Shown here: piece after piece, positions 7,921 through 15,823 of the stretch | Layout: each line of letters starts with the position of its first letter | Position numbering within the stretch: the stretch's first letter is position 1 | From: Bacteroidaceae bacterium | GTDB lineage: Bacteria > Bacteroidota > Bacteroidia > Bacteroidales > Bacteroidaceae | DNA: 37,593 nt | Reading direction: 5' to 3' | Assembly (NCBI GenBank): GCA_024401305.1 | Contig: JAKSLI010000031.1 | Span: 1-37,593, forward strand | Translations under genes and position numbers: made by a program | The notes under the pieces: generated by a model | What the model was told of the DNA's origin: nothing | The model's input: only the letters and a program-made list of their open reading frames with translations | Databases searched by the model: none

Positions 7921-9240
7921 TTACTTTGCGAAGAGTGTTGCGCTGAGGTTCTGGAGAGCACGCTTCTTGTCAACTTCCTGGATGAGGAAAGAGATGTTGA
8001 AGTTTGAACCGCCGTAAGAAACCATGCGAACAGGGATGTCCTTCATTGCTTCTGTAGCGAGTGTCTCGAAACCTACGTTATTCCATTCAAGGTCGCCTAC
8101 GACGCAGATGATACACATGTTTGCATCAACGGTTACAGTTCCGTACTTCTTGAGTTCGTCAACGATCTTGCCGAGGTTTGTGTTGTTGTCGATGCTTACA
8201 GAAACGCCAACCTCGCTAGTTGTTATCATGTCGATAGGAGTGTTGTAACGCTCGAAAGTCTCGAAGATCTTGCGGAGGAACCCTGAAGCAAGGAGCATAC
8301 GACTACTCTTGATCTTGATAGCTGTGATGTTGTCCTTAGCAGCAACTGCCTTGATCTTGCCACGCTGGAGGTCGTTGTTGATGATTGTGCCAGGAGCTTC
8401 TGGATCCATTGTGTTCTTGAGACGAACAGGAACACCAGCAAACTTCGCAGGTTGAACGCATGTTGGGTGGAGAATCTTTGCTCCGAAATATGCGAGTTCT
8501 GCTGCTTCCTCGAAGTTAAGCTGAGCAACGGCTTCTGTGTTGTCAACGAAACGAGGGTCGTTGTTGTGCATTCCGTCGATGTCTGTCCAGATGATGATTT
8601 CGTCAGCCTTGATGGCAGCACCGATGAGAGATGCTGTATAGTCAGAACCACCACGGAGGAGGTTATCAATCTCGTCGTAGGCATTCATGCAGATGAAGCC
8701 CTGAGTGATGTAGATCTGATAGCCGTCGTTAGCTTCGAGCACGCGGTTAACATTCTCTGTGATGTAGTGCATGTCAGGTTCAGCGTTCTTGTCTGTCTTC
8801 ATGAAATCGAAAGCAGAAAGAAGTACTGTCTTCACGCCACATTCCTTGAGATAATTGGCAACCATGTTTGTAGAGAGAATCTCACCCTGAGCAACAACCT
8901 TCTTCTCCTCTGCACTTGTGAAATGACCTTTAGTGAAAGAGCGGAGATAGTTGAAGCGGTCAGCAAGGATTTCGCGAACAGTTTCCTTTGTTTCTTCCTT
9001 AGAATAAAGTTCGTCGATGTGCTTGTTGTACTTGTTCTCAAGCTGACGGATTACCTCGTGAGCACCTTCTGGATTGTTGTGGTAGAGGTAGTTTGAGATT
9101 TCGATGAGAGAGTTTGTTGTTCCTGACATCGCAGAAAGCACAACGAATGTTGGTTCGCCGCTTGCTGTTATGAGCTTTGACACGCTTTGCATACGCTCTG
9201 GAGAGCCTACGCTGGTGCCGCCGAATTTCATTACTTTCAT
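7921..9240 (-). CDS. lysC: Aspartate kinase
   Basis: Phosphorylates aspartate, the committed step toward lysine, threonine and methionine. The protein has 439 residues, the length of a monofunctional enzyme, not a fused homoserine dehydrogenase. It opens with the conserved KFGGTSVGSPERMQ, and shows FICMNAYDEIDNLLRGGSDYTASLIGAAI (substrate/ATP region, cited in parts: LLRGGSDYTAS) and WTDIDGMHNNDPR. Residues ~300-439 form two ACT domains (for example ITAIKIKSSRM and VDANMCIICVVGDL), the usual seat of lysine feedback inhibition. It is followed by lysA, which fits a lysine-sensitive isoenzyme, but the effector is an inference. Confidence 0.96.
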   Translation of the reverse strand: MKVMKFGGTSVGSPERMQSVSKLITASGEPTFVVLSAMSGTTNSLIEISNYLYHNNPEGAHEVIRQLENKYNKHIDELYSKEETKETVREILADRFNYLRSFTKGHFTSAEEKKVVAQGEILSTNMVANYLKECGVKTVLLSAFDFMKTDKNAEPDMHYITENVNRVLEANDGYQIYITQGFICMNAYDEIDNLLRGGSDYTASLIGAAIKADEIIIWTDIDGMHNNDPRFVDNTEAVAQLNFEEAAELAYFGAKILHPTCVQPAKFAGVPVRLKNTMDPEAPGTIINNDLQRGKIKAVAAKDNITAIKIKSSRMLLASGFLRKIFETFERYNTPIDMITTSEVGVSVSIDNNTNLGKIVDELKKYGTVTVDANMCIICVVGDLEWNNVGFETLATEAMKDIPVRMVSYGGSNFNISFLIQEVDKKRALQNLSATLFAK

Positions 9241-9276
9241 TCTAGTATAGTTGTTTTGAGTTTTTTATTATTTGAG

Positions 9277-9296
9277 GCGCCGCCAAACTTGGCGAC
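9277..9296. repeat. Intergenic hairpin between ftsE and lysC
   Basis: CGCCA-AACT-TGGCG sits inside a GGCGCCGCCAAACTTGGCGA block, followed by a G-run (GGGGGGATGG). It is a variant of the palindromes at 10821-10838 and 11731-11748, which share the same setting of a stem followed by TGGGG(G)GAT. Confidence 0.55.
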
Positions 9297-9336
9297 GAAT
9301 GGGGGGATGGCTTTTGGGGGATTTGGTTATCGAGAC

Positions 9337-10038
9337 TTAGTTGTCGAGGCTTGAGATAATGTCCTTGTAAGTATCTGTAACGTTCTCAAGACGATTGTCC
9401 TTGCAGAGATAAACAGTGCCTGGGAAAGTGTTGAGAAGGTTAAGGTTGTGTGTTGACATTATAATAGATGTGCCTTGCTGAGAGATTTCGTGGAGTAGGG
9501 TAGCGATGCCGTTAGCTGTCTCTGGGTCAAGGTTGCCCGTAGGCTCATCGGCAATGATGAGCTGAGGCTTGTTGAGAATAGCGCGGGCAATGGCTGCACG
9601 CTGCTGTTCGCCGCCAGAGAGTTCGTGTGGCATACGATATTTCTTGTCAGAAAGTCCTACAGCTTCAAGCACTTCGTCTATGCGAGTCTCGCAATCATCT
9701 TTCTTCCATCCTGTAGCACGAAGTACAAAGCGGAGGTTCTTGTACAATGTGCGGTCGTGAAGAAGTTGGAAGTCCTGGAACACGATGCCCATCTGCTTGC
9801 GCAGTTCTGGGATGTGCTTGTGCTTCAGTTTGAGCAGGTTCTTTCCAAAGACAGTTGCTTCTGATGCGGTGTCGATGTCGAGCTCGCAGTAGATTGACTT
9901 CAGCAAGCTAGACTTTCCCGTACCAACTTTACCGATGATGTACACGAATTCGCCTTCCTTGACTTCAAATGTAACATGGTCGAGGATAGGGTCTTCACCA
10001 AGGTGCTGGAGAGTAACGTCGTTATAGGTTATAAGCAT
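9337..10038 (-). CDS. ftsE: Cell-division ABC ATP-binding protein FtsE
   Basis: ATPase of the FtsEX complex, which links the division ring to activation of peptidoglycan hydrolases at the inner membrane. The 233-residue protein has Walker A GKVGTGKSSLLK, Q-loop VFQDFQLL, signature LSGGEQQRAAIARAI, Walker B LIIADEPTGNLDPE and switch histidine in STHNLNLL. The order and length match FtsE rather than a nutrient importer. The membrane partner ftsX is not adjacent; the neighbours are hisIE and lysC, so the gene is separated from its partner, as seen in some Bacteroidota. Other small ABC ATPases (LolD-type) are the main alternative. Confidence 0.85.
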   Translation of the reverse strand: MLITYNDVTLQHLGEDPILDHVTFEVKEGEFVYIIGKVGTGKSSLLKSIYCELDIDTASEATVFGKNLLKLKHKHIPELRKQMGIVFQDFQLLHDRTLYKNLRFVLRATGWKKDDCETRIDEVLEAVGLSDKKYRMPHELSGGEQQRAAIARAILNKPQLIIADEPTGNLDPETANGIATLLHEISQQGTSIIMSTHNLNLLNTFPGTVYLCKDNRLENVTDTYKDIISSLDN

Positions 10039-10053
10039 ATTATTAAGTTTTTA

Positions 10054-10160
10054 CCACGCATGAATGCGTGGGAACGGTGGCTATTAAGAACCGACGGAAA
10101 AACGTCGGGAACGGTAGCTGTTAAGAACCGACGGAGAACGTCGGGAACAGTGGCTGTTAG
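10054..10160. repeat. Three tandem hairpin units, 37-base period
   Basis: Hairpin starts lie at exactly 10054, 10091 and 10128. Unit 1 has the stem CCACGCAT/ATGCGTGG; units 2 and 3 have CCGACG/CGTCGG with loops GAAAAA and GAGAA. Between the stems is a conserved 19-base linker (GAACGGTGGCTATTAAGAA and GAACGGTAGCTGTTAAGAA). The last linker copy, GAACAGTGGCTGTTAG, contains the reverse complement of the hisIE stop codon. The stem changes while pairing is kept. Confidence 0.85.
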
Positions 10161-10792
10161 TGTTTGTGCCAGTTAGGATCGTGGCGAACAACGAGCTCCT
10201 TTGCTACATCCTCAATGCGGAGACCCTTGCTTGTAAGGAGTACGATGAGGTGGTAGAACATGTCGGAAGCTTCGTAGATGAGGCGGTCGTTAGTGCCGTT
10301 GCATGCTTCGATAACAGCTTCAAGGGCTTCCTCGCCGACCTTCTGTGCCATGCGGTTGATGCCGTCCTTGAAAAGACTTGTGGTGTAAGAACCTTCTGGC
10401 ATTTCCTCGTGACGCTTCTCAATGAAGTCGTTAAGGAAAGAGAGGAAGAGAAGTGGGTTCTTCTCGACATTGCCTTCTGCGTCGCGTTCGTTCTTCTCGC
10501 CCCAGCAGGTATCTGTGCCTTTGTGGCATGTTGGGCCAGCAGGAATGGCTTTAACGAGGAGAGTGTCGTTGTCGCAATCTACTTTCATGTCAACGAGTGT
10601 GAGGAAGTTTCCACTTGTTTCGCCCTTTGTCCAAAGGGTGCTGCGTGAGCGGCTCCAGAAGGTTACCTTCTTTGTGTCGAGGGTCTTCTGGTAAGCTTCC
10701 TCGTTCATGTAGCCGAGCATGAGTACTGTCTTTGTCTCTGCGTCCTGCACGATAGCAGGAACGAGACCGTTCATCTTTTCAAAGTCTATCAT
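10157..10792 (-). CDS. hisI: Bifunctional phosphoribosyl-AMP cyclohydrolase / phosphoribosyl-ATP pyrophosphatase
   Basis: HisIE catalyses steps 2 and 3 of histidine synthesis. From the ATG at 10792 the protein has 211 residues. Residues ~1-105 are the cyclohydrolase: FWSRSRSTLWTKGETSGN, the metal-binding VDCDNDTLL, and PAGPTCHKGTDTCW with its zinc cysteines. Residues ~120-211 are the MazG-like pyrophosphatase: SYTTSLFKDGINRMAQKVGEEALEAVIEA (in parts KVGEEALEAVIEA) and YEASDMFYHLIVLL. The frame stays open upstream to 11080, but that stretch crosses an intergenic hairpin and part of the hisF 3' end and is low-complexity; MIDFEKMNGLVPAIVQD is the family start. Its stop codon lies in the tandem hairpin repeat. 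Confidence 0.96.
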   Translation of the reverse strand: MIDFEKMNGLVPAIVQDAETKTVLMLGYMNEEAYQKTLDTKKVTFWSRSRSTLWTKGETSGNFLTLVDMKVDCDNDTLLVKAIPAGPTCHKGTDTCWGEKNERDAEGNVEKNPLLFLSFLNDFIEKRHEEMPEGSYTTSLFKDGINRMAQKVGEEALEAVIEACNGTNDRLIYEASDMFYHLIVLLTSKGLRIEDVAKELVVRHDPNWHKH

Positions 10793-10820
10793 AGTTATGT
10801 TTTGTTTTTTCGGTTTGGGC

Positions 10821-10838
10821 GGCTCCAAGCTTGGCGCC
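10821..10838. repeat. Intergenic palindrome between hisF and hisIE
   Basis: GGCTCCAAGCTTGGCGCC, a palindrome with one mismatched pair, followed by GAGTGAGTGGGGAT. The same core occurs at 11731-11748 in the next spacer of the operon. Confidence 0.65.
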
Positions 10839-10919
10839 GAGTGAGTGGGGATGCCGAGAGAGGCGATGGATAGAGCCGAGATCGGCATGAGGTGAGGGTG
10901 AGATAGGTATGGGTTAGAG

Positions 10920-11687
10920 CTAGAGGCGGATGTTAATGCCTTCTGTCTTGAGGTATGATTTGAGCTCCGGGATTGGGATTTCTCCGAAATGGAAGACGCT
11001 GGCGGCGAGGGCTGCATCTGCCTTTCCTTCCGTGAAGACATCGCGGAAATGCTCCTTTGCTCCGGCACCGCCGCTGGCAATGATTGGAATGGAGAGGGTT
11101 TCCGAGAGGTGGGCGAGGGCTTCGTTTGCGAAACCTTGCTTCGTGCCGTCGTGGTTCATGGAAGTGAAAAGGATTTCTCCTGCTCCACGCTTGGCAACTT
11201 CCTCTGCCCATTCAAAGAGCTTTCGTTCGGTCTTCAAGCGGCCGCCGTTGAGGTAACACCACCATTCTCCGTCTTCTTCAAGGCGGGCATCAATGGCGCA
11301 GACGCAAACTTGCGAGCCGAACTTGTTTGTTATTTCGTCTATTAGTTCCGGGCGGCGAATGGCGGCTGAGTTGACACTAACCTTGTCGGCACCAGCATAG
11401 AGGAGGCGTTCTACGTCTTCAAGGGCGTTGATGCCACCGCCAACGGTGAACGGGATGTTTATTTCCTGGGCAACGCGAGTGACCATTTCCGTGAAAGTCT
11501 TGCGGCCTTCGTGGCTGGCAGTGATGTCAAGGAAGACAAGTTCGTCTGCGCCTTGCTCGGAATATAGCTTGCCAAGTTCCACTGGATCGCCCGCACTTCG
11601 CAGGTTTACGAAGTTGGTGCCCTTTACTGTCTCGCCGTTCTTTACGTCAAGGCATGGAACTATACGTTTTGCAAGTTTTGAGATCAT
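10920..11687 (-). CDS. hisF: Imidazole glycerol phosphate synthase, cyclase subunit
   Basis: Uses ammonia from HisH to convert PRFAR to imidazole glycerol phosphate and AICAR. The 255-residue protein is a (beta/alpha)8 barrel with catalytic Asp14 ([12 protein letters not shown]) and Asp133 (VCAIDAR), phosphate loops TVGGGI and [13 protein letters not shown]. The ATG at 11687 was chosen over an adjacent upstream TTG. The hisH-hisA-hisF-hisIE order is the common core of his operons; hisG, hisD, hisC and hisB are not in the window, so the pathway is split. Confidence 0.97.
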   Translation of the reverse strand: MISKLAKRIVPCLDVKNGETVKGTNFVNLRSAGDPVELGKLYSEQGADELVFLDITASHEGRKTFTEMVTRVAQEINIPFTVGGGINALEDVERLLYAGADKVSVNSAAIRRPELIDEITNKFGSQVCVCAIDARLEEDGEWWCYLNGGRLKTERKLFEWAEEVAKRGAGEILFTSMNHDGTKQGFANEALAHLSETLSIPIIASGGAGAKEHFRDVFTEGKADAALAASVFHFGEIPIPELKSYLKTEGINIRL

Positions 11688-11730
11688 CAATTAGATTTTC
11701 TATTTTGGGATTTACAATTTACAATTTTGC

Positions 11731-11748
11731 GGCTCCAAGCTTGGTGCC
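11731..11748. repeat. Intergenic palindrome between hisA and hisF
   Basis: GGCTCCAAGCTTGGTGCC, differing in one base from the copy at 10821-10838, followed by GAATTGGGGGAT. The G/T change keeps a G-U pair possible in one orientation of the RNA. Confidence 0.65.
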
Positions 11749-11767
11749 GAATTGGGGGATTCTTTAT

Positions 11768-12481
11768 TTAAAGGTTCAGCTTGCTGATGTCTATTCTGCC
11801 TTCGTAGAACGCTTTGCCAAAGACTACCGCTGGGATGCCTGCTTCGTCGAGGGCTTCGATGTCTGCGTTAGAGGAAACGCCGCCGGAAGCTATGAGATGG
11901 AAGTCAGGGGATTGCTGCATGATTTCCTTGTAGAGCTCAATGGCAGGGCCTGCGAGAGTGCCGTCTTTTGAGATTTCTGTGCATAGGACATTCTTGATTC
12001 CCTTTTCGGCATAGAACTGAAGGAATGGCATCAAATCGTCGGCGGAATCTTCCTTCCAACCGTTGATGCTTATCTTCCCGTTGCGGACATCCGCGCCAAG
12101 GACTATCTTTTCTGCTCCGAAACGCTCGATGCAACGGCAAGTGAAGTCACGATCCGTTACGGCAATAGAGCCGAGAGTGACCATCTGTGCGCCAGCTTCG
12201 AAAGCTTTCTGGAGGTCTTCTTCTGACTTGATACCGCCGCCAAAGTCAACGACAAGATTCGTTTCCGATGTGATTCCCTTGAGAACATCCACATTCACGA
12301 TATGCTTTGCCTTAGCACCATCAAGGTCAACGACATGAAGGCGCTTGAAACCGAGGCGTTCAAACTCCTTGGCAACTTCAACGGGATTCTCGTTATAGAC
12401 CTTCTTCTGGTCGTAATCGCCTTTGGTTAGGCGGACGCATTTGCCGTCGATTATGTCTATGGCTGGGATGAGTTCTATCAT
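11768..12481 (-). CDS. hisA: ProFAR isomerase (1-(5-phosphoribosyl)-5-[(5-phosphoribosylamino)methylideneamino]imidazole-4-carboxamide isomerase)
   Basis: Fourth step of histidine synthesis. The 237-residue barrel is the paralogue of HisF. It shows the catalytic Asp9 in LIPAIDIIDGKCVRL, the half-barrel phosphate motifs VVDFGGGIKSEEDL and LIASGGVSSNADI, and CTEISKDGTLAGP in the second half. It overlaps the hisH stop by four bases (ATGA, 12478-12481), indicating translational coupling with HisH. Confidence 0.96.
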   Translation of the reverse strand: MIELIPAIDIIDGKCVRLTKGDYDQKKVYNENPVEVAKEFERLGFKRLHVVDLDGAKAKHIVNVDVLKGITSETNLVVDFGGGIKSEEDLQKAFEAGAQMVTLGSIAVTDRDFTCRCIERFGAEKIVLGADVRNGKISINGWKEDSADDLMPFLQFYAEKGIKNVLCTEISKDGTLAGPAIELYKEIMQQSPDFHLIASGGVSSNADIEALDEAGIPAVVFGKAFYEGRIDISKLNL

Positions 12482-13071
12482 ATTTCCAGGAAATTCTTTA
12501 GGATAGTTTCTCCTACGCGACCGCTTTTCTCTGGATGGAACTGCGTTGCGTAGAAATTGTCCTTGTGGAGAGCTGCGCTGTATGGCAGGATATAGTCGGC
12601 TGTGGCTATGGTGTATTCGCTTTGTGGCACATAGTATGAATGCACGAAATAAGCGTAGTCGTTGCCGTCCTTCAGATCCTTGAACAAAGGTGTCTTGAGA
12701 TCACGGAGTGAATTCCAACCCATGGCAGGAACCTTGTCCTCGTGGTTTACTGGCTGGAAACGCTTTACAGGCAAGTCAAAGATACCGATGCAGTCAACAT
12801 CGCCTTCCTCAGAATGCTTGCACATAAGCTGCTGACCAACGCAAATGCCAAGAACCGGCTGCTTCAAATCGCGGATAATCTCGTCGAGGCGGTGGCTCTT
12901 GAGTGAAGCCATCGTGGTGCTTGCTTCGCCTTGTCCAGGGAAAAGCACGCGGTCAGCCTTCTGGAGAATCTCCGCATCATGAGTGAGCACAGGTTCTATG
13001 CCAAGGCGTTTCAGGGCATTTATCACGCTGAAGATGTTGCCTGCGTTATATTCTACTACTGCAATTTGCAT
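12478..13071 (-). CDS. hisH: Imidazole glycerol phosphate synthase, glutaminase subunit
   Basis: Class I glutamine amidotransferase that feeds ammonia to HisF. The 197-residue protein has the nucleophile Cys77 in LGICVGQQLM and the His179/Glu181 pair in QFHPEKSG; the oxyanion-strand region is RVLFPGQGEA. MGWNSL and YFVHSYYV are typical HisH segments. It starts 12 bases after the purU stop and overlaps hisA, so purU and the his genes are one transcript. Confidence 0.96.
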   Translation of the reverse strand: MQIAVVEYNAGNIFSVINALKRLGIEPVLTHDAEILQKADRVLFPGQGEASTTMASLKSHRLDEIIRDLKQPVLGICVGQQLMCKHSEEGDVDCIGIFDLPVKRFQPVNHEDKVPAMGWNSLRDLKTPLFKDLKDGNDYAYFVHSYYVPQSEYTIATADYILPYSAALHKDNFYATQFHPEKSGRVGETILKNFLEI

Positions 13072-13083
13072 CCTAAAGTTGCT

Positions 13084-13956
13084 TTAGTTGAAGATGAAAG
13101 TACGGTTATTATAGCTTAATATCTTGTGAGCGATGTGCTTCTTGACAGCGCGAGAGAGCACAATCTTCTCCAAGTCCTTGCCCTTGAGAACGAGAGTCTC
13201 TGGAGTATCGCGGTGAGTGATGCGAACAACATCCTGCTCGATGATAGGTCCTGCGTCGAGTTCGGTAGTCACATAGTGGCTTGTAGCACCGATAATCTTC
13301 ACGCCGCGCTGCCATGCCTGGTGGTAAGGTTTTGCACCAATGAAAGCAGGAAGGAAAGAGTGGTGGATGTTGATGATGCGATTTGGATAAGCCTCGATCA
13401 TGTTTTCAGTCACAATCTGCATGTAACGGGCGAGAACGATGAAGTCGATGTTCTCCTTCTTGAGGAGTTCCATCTCGGCTGCTTCCACCTCATCCTTGTT
13501 CGAGTGGTCTTTCTTGATTGACCAAACATAGTAAGGAATGTTGAACTGCTCTGCCACATAGCGAAGGTCCTCGTGGTTGCTGACGATGCAAGGAATCTCG
13601 CAATCGAGTTCTCCGGCATTGTAACGTGCCAGGAGATCGTAGAGGCAGTGGCTCATCTTTGATACGAAAAGTGCCATGCGAGGCTTTATGTCGCTGAAGT
13701 AGAGATGGTACTTCATGTCATAACGCTGGGCATAGAGCGTATTGATATATTCGTTGATCTTGTCTCTTGGAATGAGGAAACCTTCGAGTTCCCATTCAAT
13801 TCGCATGAAGAACACGCCGTCGTGGTGGTCAACATACTGGTCAAGGTAAACGATGTTGCCTTTGTTGTCTGTGATGAACTTTGTTACTTCCGTGATGATA
13901 CCCTGCTTGTCTGGGCAGTATAGAAGAAGTATCGCTGTTGGTTTCTTGTCTGTCAT
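13084..13956 (-). CDS. purU: Formyltetrahydrofolate deformylase
   Basis: Hydrolyses 10-formyl-THF to THF and formate, balancing one-carbon pools and supplying formate. The 290-residue protein has an N-terminal ACT domain (residues ~6-85; ILLLYCPDKQGIITEVTKFI) and a C-terminal formyltransferase-like domain with the catalytic set visible in IINIHHSFLPAF and TTELDAGPIIEQD. The ATG at 13956 gives the usual length. It is the first gene of the minus-strand run, with a -7 box at 14000-14007. Being placed just before hisHAF is suggestive: HisHF release AICAR, whose recycling to purine uses 10-formyl-THF. Confidence 0.95.
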   Translation of the reverse strand: MTDKKPTAILLLYCPDKQGIITEVTKFITDNKGNIVYLDQYVDHHDGVFFMRIEWELEGFLIPRDKINEYINTLYAQRYDMKYHLYFSDIKPRMALFVSKMSHCLYDLLARYNAGELDCEIPCIVSNHEDLRYVAEQFNIPYYVWSIKKDHSNKDEVEAAEMELLKKENIDFIVLARYMQIVTENMIEAYPNRIINIHHSFLPAFIGAKPYHQAWQRGVKIIGATSHYVTTELDAGPIIEQDVVRITHRDTPETLVLKGKDLEKIVLSRAVKKHIAHKILSYNNRTFIFN

Positions 13957-13999
13957 ATATTCGTTTTTTGTGAAGGATCGTTATATTAAATAATGCGTG

Positions 14000-14007
14000 C
14001 AAAGTTA
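14000..14007 (-). promoter_or_regulatory. purU: -7 promoter box of the purU-his-lys operon
   Basis: TAACTTTG followed by GC on the minus strand, 44 bases before the purU ATG, matching TAnnTTTG. No clear TTTG at the right distance was found. Confidence 0.6.
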
Positions 14008-14288
14008 CGAAAAATCGCAACCAATACCATTTTATGGTAATAAAAATATCTTCTTTCGGAAAATTTCTTAACTTGTCACAATATTTGCATTTCGTGGAAG
14101 AGAGCGTGTTATGACAGTATGATATTATCGGATTGTAAGCAATAATGGGGATTTTGGTTACAAATCGTCACTTCGGTTTTTGCAAGATTTTCGCTTCAAC
14201 TAGCAAACAGCAAGGAAGTTTTTGCTTCGGAAAAGGCAATCTTTCGCGCTTTATTTGCCGTTTTTGTGAAAACTCATAGGAATTTATG

Positions 14289-14324
14289 TCGTTTTACCGT
14301 GAGATATTTTCGTTTTACCGTGAG
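14289..14324. repeat. Tandem 15-bp direct repeat, 21-bp spacing
   Basis: TCGTTTTACCGTGAG at 14289-14303 and 14310-14324, identical, two helical turns apart. The arrangement suggests a pair of regulator sites on one face of the DNA, but no regulator is known from the sequence. Confidence 0.6.
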
Positions 14325-14504
14325 TTTTTGGGTGAAAATGACAAGGAAAATGAGCGAAAAAGAGGGCGTTTTCCTACTGTTTTCGAGTGGCAAAAATGTA
14401 ATGTTCTGATAATCAGATGTTTGTGAACTCGTGTAGAATGGCGTTATTTTCAGCTAATTGTTCGGAGAAAATTTTGATGCCCTTCTGCGTGAGGAATGAA
14501 AAAT

Positions 14505-14543
14505 CGGATTGTAAGCGAAATGAAGGATTTTGCTTACAATCCG
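14505..14543. repeat. Inverted repeat / hairpin, possible terminator
   Basis: CGGATTGTAAGCGAAA (14505-14520) pairs with TTTTGCTTACAATCCG (14528-14543) at 15 of 16 positions around a 7-base loop. On the plus strand TAATTTTT follows, which would suit a terminator of a short plus-strand RNA. A weaker copy of the left arm lies at 14129-14140. Confidence 0.7.
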
Positions 14544-14733
14544 TAATTTTTGACGTGTGAAGATTGAATGAGCTGTGTTTACAACTTTGTCGTTGATTGA
14601 TTTCCGGACATTCAAAGCAACACCTTTTTGTCTTCACGCCCTCGCTTGATGTCCAATCTTCTTGATTTCCGTTAATGTTGGTTGTCCTAAAACTCGCGAT
14701 TGTTGTTCATTTTTGCACAAAACTTTCGCAATA

Positions 14734-14765
14734 CTTGCAAGTTTTGAAATGTTTTTGTAACTTTG
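14734..14765 (+). promoter_or_regulatory. lpxD: Promoter of the lpxD operon
   Basis: CTTG at 14734-14737 and TAACTTTG at 14758-14765 are 20 bases apart, a near match to the Bacteroidota TTTG-N19/20-TAnnTTTG promoter. The ATG of lpxD follows 18 bases after the -7 box, giving a very short leader. Confidence 0.75.
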
Positions 14766-14783
14766 TCGCCAAAATAATATAAA

Positions 14784-15806
14784 ATGGAATTTACTGCTAA
14801 ACAAATAGCTCAACTCATTCAGGGTCGCGTTGAAGGAAAAGAAGATGCGATTGTCTCTGATTTTGCCAAGATTGAAGAAGGCAAACCTGGGGCGATATCA
14901 TTCCTTGCGAACCCGAAATATCTTCACTACATCTACGAAACGAAATCGAGTGTAGTTCTAGTCAACGAGGATACCGTGTTCGATAAGCCTGTCGCTCCAA
15001 CGCTTATCCGCGTGCCAAACGCATACGAAGCCGTGGCAAAGTTGCTTCAGGTATATCAGGCAATGCAGCCAAAGAAGACTGGTATCGACTCACTTGCATA
15101 CATTGATGCGGAGGCTGAGGTTGGCGAAGATTGCTATGTTGGTGCATTCGCCTACATCGGCAAGGGCGCAAAGATAGGCAAAGGCTCCATGATCTACCCA
15201 CATGCCTACATCGGCGATGGCGTAGTTCTTGGCGAAGGCTGCCAAATCTTCCCGAAGGTTACAATCTATCATGGCTGTCGTCTTGGCAATAATGTGACAA
15301 TACATGCAGGAAGCGTTATCGGTGCTGACGGCTTTGGTTTTGCCCCAAATACAGAAGGCTACGAGAAGATTCCGCAGATTGGTATCGTAGTTATCGAAGA
15401 CAACGTAGAGATTGGCGCCAACACTTGCATCGACCGCTCTACAATGGGTCAGACGCTTATCCACAAGGGCGTTAAGCTTGACAACCTCATCCAGGTAGCT
15501 CACAATGTGGAGATTGGTGAAAACACCGTGATGTCAGCACAGGTTGGCATAGCCGGAAGCCAGAAGATTGGCTCTTGGTGCATGGTTGGAGGTCAGGTTG
15601 GCTTCTCTGGACATCACAAGGTTGGTGATAGAGTGATGATAGGTGCTCAGTCAGGCATACTCGGAGATCTCAAGGATGGAGAGGTAGTGATGGGTTATCC
15701 TGCCATGGACTCAAAAACTTTCATGAAGAGCTCTGCCATAATGCGCCGTCTTCCAGAAATGTACAAGGACATAAATGAGATTAAGAAACAGCTCAACAAC
15801 AAATAA
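14784..15806 (+). CDS. lpxD: UDP-3-O-acylglucosamine N-acyltransferase
   Basis: Adds the second hydroxyacyl chain to UDP-3-O-acyl-glucosamine in lipid A synthesis, using acyl-ACP. The protein has 340 residues. Residues ~1-95 are the uridine-binding domain, with [20 protein letters not shown]. Residues ~100-320 are left-handed beta-helix hexapeptide repeats ([20 protein letters not shown] and so on), with the catalytic-region pattern [14 protein letters not shown]. The C-terminus has the helix [21 protein letters not shown]. It is followed 17 bases later by lpxC-fabZ. Confidence 0.97.
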   Translation: MEFTAKQIAQLIQGRVEGKEDAIVSDFAKIEEGKPGAISFLANPKYLHYIYETKSSVVLVNEDTVFDKPVAPTLIRVPNAYEAVAKLLQVYQAMQPKKTGIDSLAYIDAEAEVGEDCYVGAFAYIGKGAKIGKGSMIYPHAYIGDGVVLGEGCQIFPKVTIYHGCRLGNNVTIHAGSVIGADGFGFAPNTEGYEKIPQIGIVVIEDNVEIGANTCIDRSTMGQTLIHKGVKLDNLIQVAHNVEIGENTVMSAQVGIAGSQKIGSWCMVGGQVGFSGHHKVGDRVMIGAQSGILGDLKDGEVVMGYPAMDSKTFMKSSAIMRRLPEMYKDINEIKKQLNNK

Positions 15807-15823
15807 TATAAAACGAATTGAAC

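Larger units (their letters stand above)
13957..14783. other. Divergent gene-free control region between purU and lpxD
   Basis: 827 bases without a credible gene on either strand. It holds promoter boxes near each end (14000-14007 minus, 14758-14765 plus), a tandem pair of TCGTTTTACCGTGAG at 14289-14303 and 14310-14324, and two related inverted repeats built on CGGATTGTAAGC (14129-14166 degenerate, 14505-14543 near perfect). The rest is AT-rich with no tRNA or known riboswitch pattern that I can recognise. Confidence 0.7.

Noticed and set aside
7061-9096. Long plus-strand frames opposite lysA and lysC (318 and 214 residues)
   Set aside because: Antisense shadows of strongly conserved enzymes, Cys/Val-rich without recognisable domains.
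10054-10160. CRISPR array
   Set aside because: The repeats are 37 bases apart end to end with no unique spacers; the variable part is the hairpin stem itself.
10793-11080. Upstream in-frame extension of hisIE (about 96 residues)
   Set aside because: It crosses the 10821-10838 palindrome and the hisF 3' end, is low-complexity Ser/Pro-rich, and the family start is clear at 10792.
14413-14637. 74-residue minus-strand frame in the purU-lpxD gap
   Set aside because: It spans the 14505-14543 hairpin, has no family resemblance, no promoter and cysteine/lysine-rich random composition.
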